DNA from: Thiosulfatihalobacter marinus
GTDB taxonomy: Bacteria > Pseudomonadota > Alphaproteobacteria > Rhodobacterales > Rhodobacteraceae
Direction of reading: 5' to 3'
NCBI RefSeq assembly: GCF_016019955.1
Contig: NZ_JAECRZ010000004.1
Span: 248,001-312,000, forward strand
Length of the DNA stretch: 64,000 nt
Below are positions 9,849 through 18,775 of this stretch, piece after piece. Made by a program: the position numbers and the translations under genes. Within the stretch, counting starts at the first letter, position 1. Each line of letters starts with the position of its first letter. The notes beneath the pieces were generated by a model. It was not told where the DNA came from. It saw nothing but the letters and a program-made list of their open reading frames with translations, and searched no databases.

Positions 9849-11579
9849 ATGTTGCGCTTACTTCTGTCGCTGATTACCTGCATAGCCATCTCCGCCACCG
9901 CCGCCATGTCCCAATCCGCCCGGAGCGATGCCTTCTGGGTCCAACTGGAAGCACAGCCCAGCCTGACCGTGGCCCAAGAGCGCATTCGCATCCATGCCGG
10001 GCGCCTTGACAATGTGAACGGGTTCTCGCTTGGCGGCGGCTGGTACGCGATTGCGCTCGGCCCCTTCCGGCGCGCTGATGCCGAAACCGTGCTGCGCTCC
10101 TACCTCTCCGACGGGCTGATCCCGGGCGACAGCTATATTTCCGCCTCCGACAGCTACCGCGCACAATTCTGGCCCGTCGGCGCGAACCTGCTGAACACTC
10201 CGGTAACATCACCGCCCCCGCCCGCCGGGACCGCCAGCGCCGCGCCACAGGCCGCCGATGAAACCCCGCGTCAGGCACGCGCCAGCGAATCCAGGCTCAC
10301 CCGCGACGAACGCAAGGACTTGCAGACCTGGCTGAAATGGGCCGGTCATTACGACGCCGCCATAGACGGCGCCTTTGGCCGGGGCACCCGCGCCGCCATG
10401 GCCGCCTGGCAGCGCGCCAACGGCGTCGAGGAAACCGGCGTGCTTACCACCGCACAGCGCCAGACCCTGCGCAGCCAGTATTTTGCCATTCTCGATGGCA
10501 TGGATCTGCAACGCGTCACCCTGCCCGATGCCGGAATCGAAATGCTGATCCCCCTGGGCGTGGTCTCGAAATCCGCTACCGAATATCCCTTCGTGCAATA
10601 CGAGGCGACCGGCGACATCCCCGCCAGGGTGCTGTTGATCAGCCAGGCAGGCGATCAATCCACGCTGTTCGGCCTCTTCGATATCATGCAGACGCTGGAA
10701 ATCGTGCCCCTCACCGGCCCGCGCAACCGCAACGACAGCAGCTTCCTTCTGACCGGCCAAAACGACCGGATCGTGTCGCATACCGAAGTGACCCTGAAAG
10801 ACGGCACGCTCAAAGGATTTACCCTTGTCTGGCCGGCCGGCGACGAAAACCGCCGCACGCGTATCCTGTCGCAAATGCAGACCAGCTTCACGCGCATCGA
10901 CGGTGTGCTCGATCCGGCCGCCGGCGGCAATCCTGCGCAAGATATCGATCTGGTCTCCGGGCTCGAGGTGCGCAAGCCGAACCTGTCGCGCTCCGGCTTC
11001 TTCATCGACCGCGCCGGGCGCGTCATCACCACCGCCCAGGCAGTACAGGGCTGCGCCAGGGTCACACTGGAAGAAGACTACGAAGCCACTGTCGCAACCC
11101 TGGACGAGGCACTTGGCATCGCCATTCTGGAACCGCGCGACGCCCTCGCCCCGCTCGGTGTGGCAACCCTGCGCGCCGGCACGCCGCGCCTGAAATCCGA
11201 CATCGCCGTCGCCGGTTACTCCTATGAAGGGCAACTGGGCGCCCCCACGCTCACCTTTGGCCAACTGGCCGATATCAGGGGGCTGGGCGGCGAACAGGAA
11301 CTCGCGCGGCTGACACTGGCCCCGCAACCCGGCGATGCCGGCGGGCCGGTTCTGGACGCCGGGGGCGCGGTGTTCGGAATGCTGCTGCCCCGCCCCGCCA
11401 GCGGCACCCGGCAATTGCCCGTCGGGGTCAATTTCGCGGTCAACGCCGATGCCATCCGCGCCCTGCTGGCACAAGAGGGCGTCACCCCCGACACCACACC
11501 ACCCCGCCCCGACATGGCCCCCGAAGATCTCGCCCGCCTGGCCAGCGGCATGACCGTCCTGGTAAGCTGCTGGGACTGA
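9849..11579 (+). CDS. Exported SPOR/peptidoglycan-binding protein with inactive trypsin-like domain
   Basis: This 576-residue protein has a signal peptide (residues about 1-22). A SPOR-like segment follows (about 28-110: FWVQLEA...GGGWYAIALGPF), then a Pro/Ala linker and a PG_binding_1 domain (about 152-208: GHYDAAIDGAFGRGTRAAM). A middle region of unknown type precedes a trypsin/DegP-like domain from about 375 to 540. The fold landmarks of the protease are clear but each triad position is altered: TTAQAV (Gln397 for His), ALGIAIL (Gly423 for Asp) and GDAGGPV (Ala497 for Ser). It is therefore probably a non-catalytic, wall-associated binding protein rather than a protease. It is monocistronic, and a repeat element follows its stop. 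Confidence 0.85.
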   Translation: MLRLLLSLITCIAISATAAMSQSARSDAFWVQLEAQPSLTVAQERIRIHAGRLDNVNGFSLGGGWYAIALGPFRRADAETVLRSYLSDGLIPGDSYISASDSYRAQFWPVGANLLNTPVTSPPPPAGTASAAPQAADETPRQARASESRLTRDERKDLQTWLKWAGHYDAAIDGAFGRGTRAAMAAWQRANGVEETGVLTTAQRQTLRSQYFAILDGMDLQRVTLPDAGIEMLIPLGVVSKSATEYPFVQYEATGDIPARVLLISQAGDQSTLFGLFDIMQTLEIVPLTGPRNRNDSSFLLTGQNDRIVSHTEVTLKDGTLKGFTLVWPAGDENRRTRILSQMQTSFTRIDGVLDPAAGGNPAQDIDLVSGLEVRKPNLSRSGFFIDRAGRVITTAQAVQGCARVTLEEDYEATVATLDEALGIAILEPRDALAPLGVATLRAGTPRLKSDIAVAGYSYEGQLGAPTLTFGQLADIRGLGGEQELARLTLAPQPGDAGGPVLDAGGAVFGMLLPRPASGTRQLPVGVNFAVNADAIRALLAQEGVTPDTTPPRPDMAPEDLARLASGMTVLVSCWD

Positions 11580-11628
11580 CCCACCGACGGCCACAGGACA
11601 AAGGGTGCCCCTGACACCGGGCGCCCCT

Positions 11629-11691
11629 CTTCATTTTGCCCGAAATACTCTGGGGGGGGCGCCGCGCGCGGCGACGGGGGCAACGCCCCCT
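11629..11691 (+). repeat. Intergenic repeat, copy 1 (CTTCATTTTG...AAATACTC...GGGGG type)
   Basis: The unit begins CTTCATTTTGCCCGAAATAC, continues with a G run, a self-complementary GCGCCGCGCGCGGCG stretch and ends in GGGGGCAACGCCCCC, a perfect hairpin. It fills the gap between two convergent genes and abuts the stop of the decarboxylase gene. Five further copies occur in this window at 19473, 19552, 23571, 27011 and 51802. It could act as a bidirectional terminator. Confidence 0.75.
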
Positions 11692-11692
11692 C

Positions 11693-13306
11693 CTAGCCTG
11701 TCGTCAGTTCCGGCGTCATGCGGATTAGCGTCGGACGATCCGCCTCGAACGCCTTCAACAGCGCGCCCTGCAACGATGCCACATCGCCTGGCGCCTCGGA
11801 CAAACAGCCATAGGCCTCGGCCAGTTTACAGAAATCCGGGTTCACAGCCTTTACCGCATTGGGCGCGATCTGGCTGGCGACCATGCTGTCCTCGATCTCC
11901 TTCAGCGTGCCATTGTCCCACAACAGGATCGGAATGGGCAGCCCCATCTCCACGGCAGTCCCCAGTTCCTGAACCGTATACTGAAACCCGTAATCCCCGG
12001 CGATACACAGGGTCGGGCGTCCCGGTCGCGCCATCGCCCCGCCAATCGCCGCGGGCAAGCCATAGCCCAGCGTCCCGAACCCTGTCGGATGGTGCCACAT
12101 GCCCGGCGCCGGCATGTCCCACACTTCCCTGGCGACATAGGCAAACTGCGTCATGTCGGAAAACACCATCGCATCTTCCGGCAGGACCGCGCGCAAGGCA
12201 TCGCACAAACCGGCGATACCGGGGCGCTCGGCCTCGGTTTCGGCCCGGAACCGGGCCTTCGCGGCGGCAATCCCGGCGCGATCCCATTTCGCGGGCCGCG
12301 CCGCACCCGACACATCCAGCACCTGCCGCACGAACAGCAGGGCATCCGCCTGAACCGCGATATCGGCACGATGCCGGTCGGTCAGCATCTCCGGGTCGAT
12401 ATCCACCCGGATCAGCCGCCCCTCGTGACCCAGTTCATCGCGCCACAGATCGCTTTGCGACAGCTCGGTCCCGATGGCGATCACAAGGTCGCTCTCGCCA
12501 ATGATCCGCTTGCTCTCCGACCGGCCCAGATAACAGCCAAAACTCATCGGGTCATCCGGCGCCAAAAGCCCGCTTCCGGCATAGGTCATGAACGCCGCCG
12601 CGCCGCTTTGCGCCACCAGTGCCCGCGCCAGCCGCGCGCCCGCATCCCCGTGCCCCGCCAATCCGCCGCCCAGAATGAACAGCGGCTTGCGCGCGCCTGC
12701 CAGTTCACCGGCAATGGCGCGCATGTCACCGGGCGCCGGGCACCCCCGAACCGCGCCCTGCCCGGGGGGCACCTGCGGCGCCGCCGCCACCACCTGTCCC
12801 AATAGCGGAATTGGCACCTGGATATGCTTTGGCCGTGCCCGGCCTGCCGCGAACTCCACCAGCGCCCGGTCGATCAGCCCATAGGCCGCCTCTGCCGAAC
12901 GCGCCTCTTCGGACCAGTCGCACACACAGGCCGCCGCCCCGCGCTGGTCCGTCATCTGATGCAATTGCCCCCGCACCGCCGCCGCCTCGTCCAGGCAGGA
13001 CGAGATCACCAGCACCGGCACGCTGTCGGAATAGGCCTGCCCCATCGGCGTCATGATATTGCACAAACCCGGCCCGGTGATCACATAAGCCACCCCCGGA
13101 CGGCCACTGGCCCGCGCATAACCGTCAGCCATGAACCCGGCGCCCTGTTCATGGCGCGCCAGAACATGGGTGATCCCGGCCGCCTCGATCCCGCGATACA
13201 GCTCGATATTATGCACGCCGGGAATGCCAAAGATCACATCCACCCCCCGCGCCCTCAGCATATGCGAAATCTGCGCCCCCAGCGGCGCCATGGCCGGCGC
13301 GCCCAT
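11693..13306 (-). CDS. ThDP-dependent 2-oxoacid decarboxylase, AruI-like
   Basis: The protein belongs to the acetolactate synthase-like thiamine diphosphate family. The N-terminal domain contains VIFGIPGVHNIELYRG and HEQGAGFMADGYARASG (catalytic Glu in HEQ). The C-terminal ThDP site is GDYGFQYTVQELGTAVEMGLP, with the Mg-binding GDYG and a downstream Asn. In Rhodobacterales such proteins are usually annotated as 5-guanidino-2-oxopentanoate decarboxylase (arginine transaminase pathway). I infer that substrate only from general resemblance. The ATG at 13306 overlaps the trkH stop (ATGA) and has GGAGG 5 bases upstream; the longer reading from 13393 would lie inside trkH. The 537-residue length fits the family. 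Confidence 0.8.
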   Translation of the reverse strand: MGAPAMAPLGAQISHMLRARGVDVIFGIPGVHNIELYRGIEAAGITHVLARHEQGAGFMADGYARASGRPGVAYVITGPGLCNIMTPMGQAYSDSVPVLVISSCLDEAAAVRGQLHQMTDQRGAAACVCDWSEEARSAEAAYGLIDRALVEFAAGRARPKHIQVPIPLLGQVVAAAPQVPPGQGAVRGCPAPGDMRAIAGELAGARKPLFILGGGLAGHGDAGARLARALVAQSGAAAFMTYAGSGLLAPDDPMSFGCYLGRSESKRIIGESDLVIAIGTELSQSDLWRDELGHEGRLIRVDIDPEMLTDRHRADIAVQADALLFVRQVLDVSGAARPAKWDRAGIAAAKARFRAETEAERPGIAGLCDALRAVLPEDAMVFSDMTQFAYVAREVWDMPAPGMWHHPTGFGTLGYGLPAAIGGAMARPGRPTLCIAGDYGFQYTVQELGTAVEMGLPIPILLWDNGTLKEIEDSMVASQIAPNAVKAVNPDFCKLAEAYGCLSEAPGDVASLQGALLKAFEADRPTLIRMTPELTTG

Positions 13307-14754
13307 CAGGCCCTCCAGAACTGGACGGTAAAGAGTACGTAAACCGCAAGCAACTCCAGCCGCCCCACCAGCATTCCAATGGTCAACAGCCACTTGGCAG
13401 CATCGTTCAGGCTGGAAAAATTGCCGGACGGACCGATGATGTCGCCCAGGCCGGGGCCGATATTGCCGATCGCGGTCGCCGCGCCGGAAATCGAGGTGAC
13501 AAAATCCAGCCCGGTCATGCTCAGCGCCACCGCCAACACCCCAAGACTTACGGTGAAGAACACAAAAAACGTCATGACCGAGCCCAGAACGTCCTCGTCA
13601 ACCTGCCGGCCCTGATACCGGGTCGTGAAAACACCGCTCGGATGCTGGATCTTGCGCAACTGCACCTTGATCGCCGCAAACAGAAGTTGATACCGGAAAA
13701 TCTTCACCGAACATGCGGTTGATCCGGCACATCCCCCGATCAGACCGATGAAAAAGAACATCGTGATGATGAAACTGCCCCACGCCATATAATCGACGCT
13801 GGCATACCCGGTTCCCGAGATGATGGACGTGATATTGAACAGGGATTCGCGGAACGATTGCTCCCAGTGGTTCGGAAACACCACGGTCAGGACAAAGGAG
13901 AACACCACAACCAGAACCAGGATCGTCAGCAGGAAAACCCGCACCTGCGAATCCGCGAACAAAGGGCGCGCGCTGCCGTTCAGCAACTGCACATAGCGCA
14001 CAAACGGAAGCGCCGCGAGGACCATGAAAACAGAGGCCGCGTATTCCAGCGAACCGGAAAACGCGCCAAAAGACGCATCCTTGGTCGAGAACCCGCCGGT
14101 CGAAACCGTCGTCAATGCGTGAACCACCGCGTCAAATACCGGCATTCCCATAACTGTATAGGTGATGATGCACGCGCCCGTCAGCGCAAGATATATCACC
14201 GAGATCTGGCCGGAAATCGCCGTAGCGCGCGGAAGGATTTTCCCCATTGTTTCAAAAGCTTCAGACCGGAAAATCTGCATCCCGCCAACCCGCAGTTCCG
14301 GCAGGAACACCATGGCCACGACAATGATCCCGATGCCGCCCAGCCATTGCAGCAATCCCCGCCAAAGCAACAGCCCGCGCGGCATGGCATCCAGCCCGGA
14401 AAACACGGTTGACCCGGTCGTGGTCAACCCCGACATCGCCTCGAAAAACGCGTCCACGAACCGTGCTTCGGTTGCCCCCAACAAAAAGGGCAACGCCCCG
14501 AAAAACGGCAGCGCCAGCCACACACCGGTGGTCAGAAGAAAGGTCTGCTGAAGCGTCAGCCCACCTCCCCGGCCGTTGTGGCAGGACAATGACACCAGCC
14601 CGCCGGTCAACACCGTGATCACACCGCTGATGAAAAACGCCATCCAGTGCCCGGCGCCGTCGATCAGATCCACCAGCATCGGCAAGAGCATCGTCAGCCC
14701 CAGCATGGCCACCAGAAGGCCGATCACATATCCCACAGGGCGCAGGTCAAGCAT
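13306..14754 (-). CDS. trkH: Potassium uptake protein, TrkH/KtrB family
   Basis: This is an inner-membrane potassium channel-like subunit, normally driven with TrkA. I start at the ATG at 14754 (MLDLRPVGYVIG), the typical N-terminus; an ATG 12 codons earlier is possible. The protein has about ten membrane helices with four pore-loop repeats. Their selectivity-filter glycines are seen in EAMSGLTTTGSTVFSG, LTTVSTGGFSTKD, ISGTGYASVDY and ATAIGNIGPGLG. Filter segments in all four repeats look intact. It overlaps the downstream decarboxylase by ATGA; no trkA is present in the window. The coupling of a potassium transporter to a 2-oxoacid decarboxylase is unexplained. Confidence 0.92.
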   Translation of the reverse strand: MLDLRPVGYVIGLLVAMLGLTMLLPMLVDLIDGAGHWMAFFISGVITVLTGGLVSLSCHNGRGGGLTLQQTFLLTTGVWLALPFFGALPFLLGATEARFVDAFFEAMSGLTTTGSTVFSGLDAMPRGLLLWRGLLQWLGGIGIIVVAMVFLPELRVGGMQIFRSEAFETMGKILPRATAISGQISVIYLALTGACIITYTVMGMPVFDAVVHALTTVSTGGFSTKDASFGAFSGSLEYAASVFMVLAALPFVRYVQLLNGSARPLFADSQVRVFLLTILVLVVVFSFVLTVVFPNHWEQSFRESLFNITSIISGTGYASVDYMAWGSFIITMFFFIGLIGGCAGSTACSVKIFRYQLLFAAIKVQLRKIQHPSGVFTTRYQGRQVDEDVLGSVMTFFVFFTVSLGVLAVALSMTGLDFVTSISGAATAIGNIGPGLGDIIGPSGNFSSLNDAAKWLLTIGMLVGRLELLAVYVLFTVQFWRA

Positions 14755-14827
14755 GGGCGCAGCGTTGGCCCGCCGGTCGCGCACTGTCAAGCCGGATCAA
14801 CCGTTCACGCCGCCGCCAGCCGCATTT

Positions 14828-15052
14828 TCACCCCAACAGATCGGCAAAGACAAAGGCCGGGATATCCTTGCGGGCCAGCCCCATGGCCGTCAGTTCCGGA
14901 TCGCTCAGCGCGTTCAGCGCCCAGGCTTCGTGCAAACGCCGCCGCCGCTCGATCCCCGCATTGAATCCCATGCCCTGGCTGGCCAGAAAAAGATCCATCC
15001 GCGCCATCAATCCTTTGGTATCAAAGATAATTTCCGGGTCGTTCCTGCACAT
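14828..15052 (-). CDS. Small DUF1127-like protein
   Basis: This is a 74-residue basic protein starting at the ATG at 15052, with GGAGG 6 bases upstream; the longer in-frame reading from 15139 has no such support. The C-terminal half (ERRRRLHEAWALNALSDPEL followed by TAMGLARKDIP) matches the general pattern of DUF1127 proteins: an Arg-rich helix, then an ALSDxELxxxGLxRxDI signature. Small DUF1127 proteins in alphaproteobacteria have been linked to RNA binding and to phosphate or carbon metabolism, but this member is longer at its N-terminus and its role is unknown. It stands alone downstream of folE2 on the same strand. Confidence 0.65.
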   Translation of the reverse strand: MCRNDPEIIFDTKGLMARMDLFLASQGMGFNAGIERRRRLHEAWALNALSDPELTAMGLARKDIPAFVFADLLG

Positions 15053-15198
15053 TGGAAACCTCCGTGCAACACGTTTCAGGTTCCCTCCCACGCCACAGAC
15101 TACACCGGGCCACCCAATTGACCACGCCGCTTGGTCCATACGCCGGCCCCGGTGTTGCCCGCAAACAGCACTACCTTGCTATCGGGGGGGCCCCGGGT

Positions 15199-16299
15199 CT
15201 ATCCCACATGGAACAGGGTGGTGAACAGCCTGGGGTCCAGGCTTTGCCCGGCAAACAGCGGACCGTCCGTCAGGACCGACACCGCGTCATGGCTGTGCAG
15301 GCTTTCCTGGTGGCTGGCCACCACCCGGAAATCACCGATCCGGGGATCGTTCTTCAGTTGCGCACAAAACAGGCGCGCCGCATCCTCTACAAAGATCGGG
15401 TTGGCCGCGTTCAACTCGGCAAAGGCCTGTTCGTCCTCGCGCTTGACCATGACCTGCGTTTCGGTCGGCACCGCCGTGCGCGCCAGATCGATCAGGTCTT
15501 CGAACCACAAACGGTCCGGTCCGGCCAGTTCCACCGAGATACGCGCCACCGAACGTTGCGAATGCGGCGTGGCCAACTGGCCCCGCGCCATCCGCGCATG
15601 TTCGCTCAGCTCCAGCGAACAGGGGCAGGTCGACGAATAGACATAGTCCAGATGGATGATCTTGTGCAGCGTGCCGTTCATCTGCACCTTTTCCAGCGCC
15701 AGATCGTAATACTGATAGCCCTCCAGCCCCGACCGCAGCGACCGGATCTTCATCGGATAGGAAAACCGCATCTGAAGGCGGGCATCAAAGCTCTCCAGAT
15801 CGGTGATGTAATCGGCCAGCGCCGCCTCCATCACGTCAAAGCTGAACGTCTTTTCCGCATGTTTGTAGAACGAGCGCATGATCCGGGACATGTTGATGCC
15901 CTTCTTGTCGGCCTCAAGGCTGACCGTGCCCGTCACGCTGGTTTCCAGCGTGATATCGCCGTTGTCGCGGCTGTGAAACCGGATCGGCAGGCGGAAATTG
16001 GAAATGCCCACATGCTGGATCTGCTGCTTTTCGCCCTTGATCAGGCTGCTTGGCCCGTTCTGCAAATCCGGCAGGCTGGCGCGATAGGCGTCGTCCCCCC
16101 TGAAATCGGCCGGATAGCTGCGCGACAGGTCCGGATAATTGCCCAGCGGCTGTTGCGGCAGCAAACGCGCGATGGCCGGGTCCAGCTCGGCAATTTCCGT
16201 GACCGAGGCCTGCGCCGCCCAGTCACGCAGCTTTTCCAGCGCTTCGCGCGCGTCGTCACGGCTCAGCGTATCGCTGCCCTTGGGTGTCTGCATGTTCAT
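15199..16299 (-). CDS. folE2: GTP cyclohydrolase FolE2 (type IB)
   Basis: FolE2 makes dihydroneopterin triphosphate from GTP, the first step of folate synthesis, and works without zinc specifically. The 366-residue protein starts at the ATG at 16299, with GGAGG 10 bases upstream. Family features are MSRIMRSFYKHAEKTF, YSSTCPCSLELSEHAR with the catalytic Cys and neighbouring His, and a C-terminal VASHQESLHSHDAVS segment. Together with folB and folP at the left edge it supplies most of the early folate pathway. No zinc-responsive (Zur-like) operator was recognised upstream. Identity is secure. Confidence 0.95.
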   Translation of the reverse strand: MNMQTPKGSDTLSRDDAREALEKLRDWAAQASVTEIAELDPAIARLLPQQPLGNYPDLSRSYPADFRGDDAYRASLPDLQNGPSSLIKGEKQQIQHVGISNFRLPIRFHSRDNGDITLETSVTGTVSLEADKKGINMSRIMRSFYKHAEKTFSFDVMEAALADYITDLESFDARLQMRFSYPMKIRSLRSGLEGYQYYDLALEKVQMNGTLHKIIHLDYVYSSTCPCSLELSEHARMARGQLATPHSQRSVARISVELAGPDRLWFEDLIDLARTAVPTETQVMVKREDEQAFAELNAANPIFVEDAARLFCAQLKNDPRIGDFRVVASHQESLHSHDAVSVLTDGPLFAGQSLDPRLFTTLFHVG

Positions 16300-16394
16300 C
16301 GGCGGCGTGCCTCCGTTCGCGTCCTGTCGCCAGACTAATCTAGTCAATGCCCGGCCGGATTACCAATCTCGAAGAGTCTTACGCCAAATGCGAC

Positions 16395-16417
16395 GGCCCG
16401 GATCACTTCTCCGGGCC
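16395..16417 (-). terminator. Hairpin between metZ and folE2
   Basis: GGCCCGGA and TCCGGGCC form an 8-bp stem with a 7-base loop in the gap after the metZ stop. No T run follows on either strand, so it may be a weak or Rho-assisted terminator, or an RNA-stabilising hairpin. Confidence 0.45.
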
Positions 16418-16426
16418 GGCGCCCTG

Positions 16427-17614
16427 TTACCCTTGCGAAGCCGCCAAGGCCTGCTGCACATCCGCGATCAGGTCTTCGGCATCTTCCAGACCGACCGAGA
16501 ACCGCACCAACCCCGGTGTGATGCCAAGCTCGTCCTTCATATCGTCCGACAGCCGCTGATGGGTTGTGGTCGCCGGGTGGGTGGCGATGGATTTGGCATC
16601 GCCCAGATTGTTTGAAATCACCGCAACCTTCAATGTGTTCAAAAAGCGGAACGCCGCAGCCTGCCCGCCCCGGATGTCCAGCGACAGCACCGTGCCGCCC
16701 TTGCCGCCCAACTGACGCTGCACCAGCGCATTCTGGGCGTGGTCCTTCAATCCGGGGTAAATCACCCGCTCCAACGCGGCATGGCCCTGCAACGCCTCGG
16801 CCAGCGCCAATGCACTCGCCGCCTGCGCGCGCACCCGCAGATCAATGGTCTCCAACCCTTTCAGCATCACCCATGCATTGAATGGCGACATGCTGCCGCC
16901 GGTATGTTTCATGTACGGCTCAACCGTCTTGCGGATGAACTCCTTCGTGCCAAGGATCACCCCGCCCAGCGTGCGCCCCTGCCCGTCAATATGCTTGGTC
17001 GCGGAATAGATCACCGCGTCGGCCCCCTGCGCGATCGCGTTGGAAAACACCGGGGTCGAGAACACGTTATCCACCACCACCCTGGCGCCCACGGAATGCG
17101 CAATCCCGGCCACACCGGCCACGTCGATCACCTCCAGCGTCGGGTTGGACATGCTTTCAAAGAACACCGCCTTGGTCCCGGGCCGCACCGCCGCGCGCCA
17201 GGCGTCCAGATCGGTGCCGTCCACGAATGTCACTTCCACGCCAAAGCGGGTCAGGATCTCTTCCAGGATATACAGGCAGGATCCGAACAGCGCCCTGGCC
17301 GATACCACATGATCGCCCGCCTTCAGCATCGAACACAGCGCGCCATTCACCGCCGCCATGCCGCTGGCCGTGGCAAAGGCATCCTCGGCGCCTTCCAGCA
17401 ATGCGATCCGCTCTTCGAACATCGCCACGGTCGGGTTGCCATAACGGGCATAGATGAACTCGTCCGGGCCCGCCTCGATAAACCGCGCCTCGGCCTGCTC
17501 CGCCGTGTCATAGACAAAGCCCTGGGTCAGGAAAATCGCCTCGCTGACCTCGTTATACTGGCTGCGCCGGGTGCCACCATGCACCAGCTTTGTGCGTGTG
17601 TTCCAATCGCTCAT
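16427..17614 (-). CDS. metZ: O-succinylhomoserine sulfhydrylase
   Basis: MetZ is a PLP enzyme that makes homocysteine from O-succinylhomoserine and sulfide, in methionine synthesis. The 395-residue protein starts at the ATG at 17614, with GAGGAG 5 bases upstream. Cys/Met-metabolism family motifs are plain: YARYGNPTVAMFEERIA, SGMAAV, VVDNVFSTP and SATKHIDGQG with the PLP-binding Lys. The leader carries a SAM-II riboswitch followed by a terminator hairpin, so expression should fall when S-adenosylmethionine is abundant. That independently supports the methionine assignment. It is monocistronic. Confidence 0.93.
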   Translation of the reverse strand: MSDWNTRTKLVHGGTRRSQYNEVSEAIFLTQGFVYDTAEQAEARFIEAGPDEFIYARYGNPTVAMFEERIALLEGAEDAFATASGMAAVNGALCSMLKAGDHVVSARALFGSCLYILEEILTRFGVEVTFVDGTDLDAWRAAVRPGTKAVFFESMSNPTLEVIDVAGVAGIAHSVGARVVVDNVFSTPVFSNAIAQGADAVIYSATKHIDGQGRTLGGVILGTKEFIRKTVEPYMKHTGGSMSPFNAWVMLKGLETIDLRVRAQAASALALAEALQGHAALERVIYPGLKDHAQNALVQRQLGGKGGTVLSLDIRGGQAAAFRFLNTLKVAVISNNLGDAKSIATHPATTTHQRLSDDMKDELGITPGLVRFSVGLEDAEDLIADVQQALAASQG

Positions 17615-17645
17615 GTTCACTCCTCGGGCGCATGCTCCGCCCATC

Positions 17646-17680
17646 AAAAAAGCCCCGTTCCGGCCAAGCGAAAGGGGGCT
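17646..17680 (-). terminator. Leader terminator between SAM-II aptamer and metZ
   Basis: On the minus strand AGCCCC pairs with GGGGCT and is followed at once by six T residues, a classical intrinsic terminator. It lies 12 bases after the aptamer and 31 bases before the metZ start, the place expected for riboswitch-controlled attenuation. Whether an antiterminator competes with it I could not establish by eye. Confidence 0.8.
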
Positions 17681-17692
17681 CCTTCTTCCTGA

Positions 17693-17746
17693 CCTCTTTA
17701 GCGGAATTGTTTAACGTGGCCCGCAATCCGGTAACAAATCGCCACG
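17693..17746 (-). promoter_or_regulatory. SAM-II riboswitch aptamer
   Basis: Read on the minus strand, CGTGGC and GCCACG form stem P1. Between them is GATTTGTTACC and then GGATTGCGG, and after P1 comes TTAAACAATTCC followed by GCTAAAGAGG. This order, including the U-rich J1 loop, the GGATTG/CAATTCC pseudoknot pairing and the terminal GCUAAA(G/A)AGG, is the SAM-II consensus known from alphaproteobacterial met genes. It precedes metZ, a standard SAM-II target. A covariance-model search with Rfam RF00521 would settle it. Confidence 0.9.
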
Positions 17747-17864
17747 CCGTCCGATTAATCCTTCGGGCGTTGCACGTCAACACCGTCACGTTGCCCTAAC
17801 CCCGAATTCACGCCACTTGCACAAAAATTCTCGAACCGCACACAAGATGTAGTGGGACGCAACC

Positions 17865-18740
17865 ATGGCGCTCATACGGATCAACGCCCACGGCACCACG
17901 CCCATCCTGCATGGCGCTGGACAAGGCATCCGCGCAACACTCAGCCGCGCGCTGGCCACGCCGGGGCCGGTCGCGATCATGACCCACGGCTACCGCTTTC
18001 AGCCGGGCGATCCCGCGCATTGTCCGCATCTGCATATCCTCTCGCTTCAGGACGCCGACTGCCCCAGGGCGCTCAGCTGGCCCCGGCGGCTGGGGTTTGA
18101 CTGCCACGGTGTCGGCATCGCCTTCGGCTGGAACGCACGCGGCAGCCTGCAACAGGCCCGGAGCGCCGCGACGGCGGCCGCACAGGCGCTGACCAACCTC
18201 ATCGCCATCCTGCGCGCCCTTGCACCGGACCGCCCGGTGCATCTCATCGGGCATTCCCTGGGCGGCTTGGTCGCGTTGCGGGCACTGCACGGGGCCAGGG
18301 CGGGCGATGTCGGGCGGGTCATCCTGTTGAACGCCGCCGCCTTTCAGCTCGACGCAACCCGCGCACTCGCCTCCCCGGCGGGGCGCGGTGCCGAGATCTT
18401 CAATATCGCCAGCCGCGAGAACGCGCTTTTCGACTTTCTCTATACGCACGCCCTGAACCGCCGGGACCGGCCCCTGGGCCGGGGCCTTTTTGCCCGCAAC
18501 GCCATGACCATACAGCTGGACGATTTCAGGACGCTGACCCGGCTGTCCGAGCTTGGATTCGCCATCGCCCCGCCGCATCGCCGGGCCTGCCACTGGTCCA
18601 CCTACCTGCGCGACGGGGTCTTTCCATTCTACCGCGCCCTGATCCAGGCGCCCGAACGCCTGACGCTACAGCGGCTGCAAACCCTGTCGCCCGCGCCCGG
18701 CCCCGACACCCGCACGGCTTCCGCTTGCCCCGCCCGCTGA
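17865..18740 (+). CDS. Alpha/beta hydrolase
   Basis: This 291-residue protein has an alpha/beta-hydrolase core. It shows a MTHGYRF oxyanion-type turn near residue 40, the nucleophile elbow HLIGHSLGGLVAL near residue 125 with the catalytic Ser, and a C-terminal CHWSTYL that may supply the His. No signal peptide is visible. Such proteins are commonly esterases or lipases, but the substrate cannot be read from the sequence. The start ATG at 17865 faces metZ, so the two share a divergent promoter region; the GST gene follows within 40 bases on the same strand. Confidence 0.75.
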   Translation: MALIRINAHGTTPILHGAGQGIRATLSRALATPGPVAIMTHGYRFQPGDPAHCPHLHILSLQDADCPRALSWPRRLGFDCHGVGIAFGWNARGSLQQARSAATAAAQALTNLIAILRALAPDRPVHLIGHSLGGLVALRALHGARAGDVGRVILLNAAAFQLDATRALASPAGRGAEIFNIASRENALFDFLYTHALNRRDRPLGRGLFARNAMTIQLDDFRTLTRLSELGFAIAPPHRRACHWSTYLRDGVFPFYRALIQAPERLTLQRLQTLSPAPGPDTRTASACPAR

Positions 18741-18775
18741 AACAGGCATCATGGCGGCCCAGACAGGAGACCCCC

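Noticed and set aside
10209-11594. A 461-codon minus-strand frame opposite the SPOR/protease-like gene.
   Set aside because: Low-complexity Gly/Ala/Asp composition and no ribosome site; the plus-strand frame has signal peptide and domain motifs.
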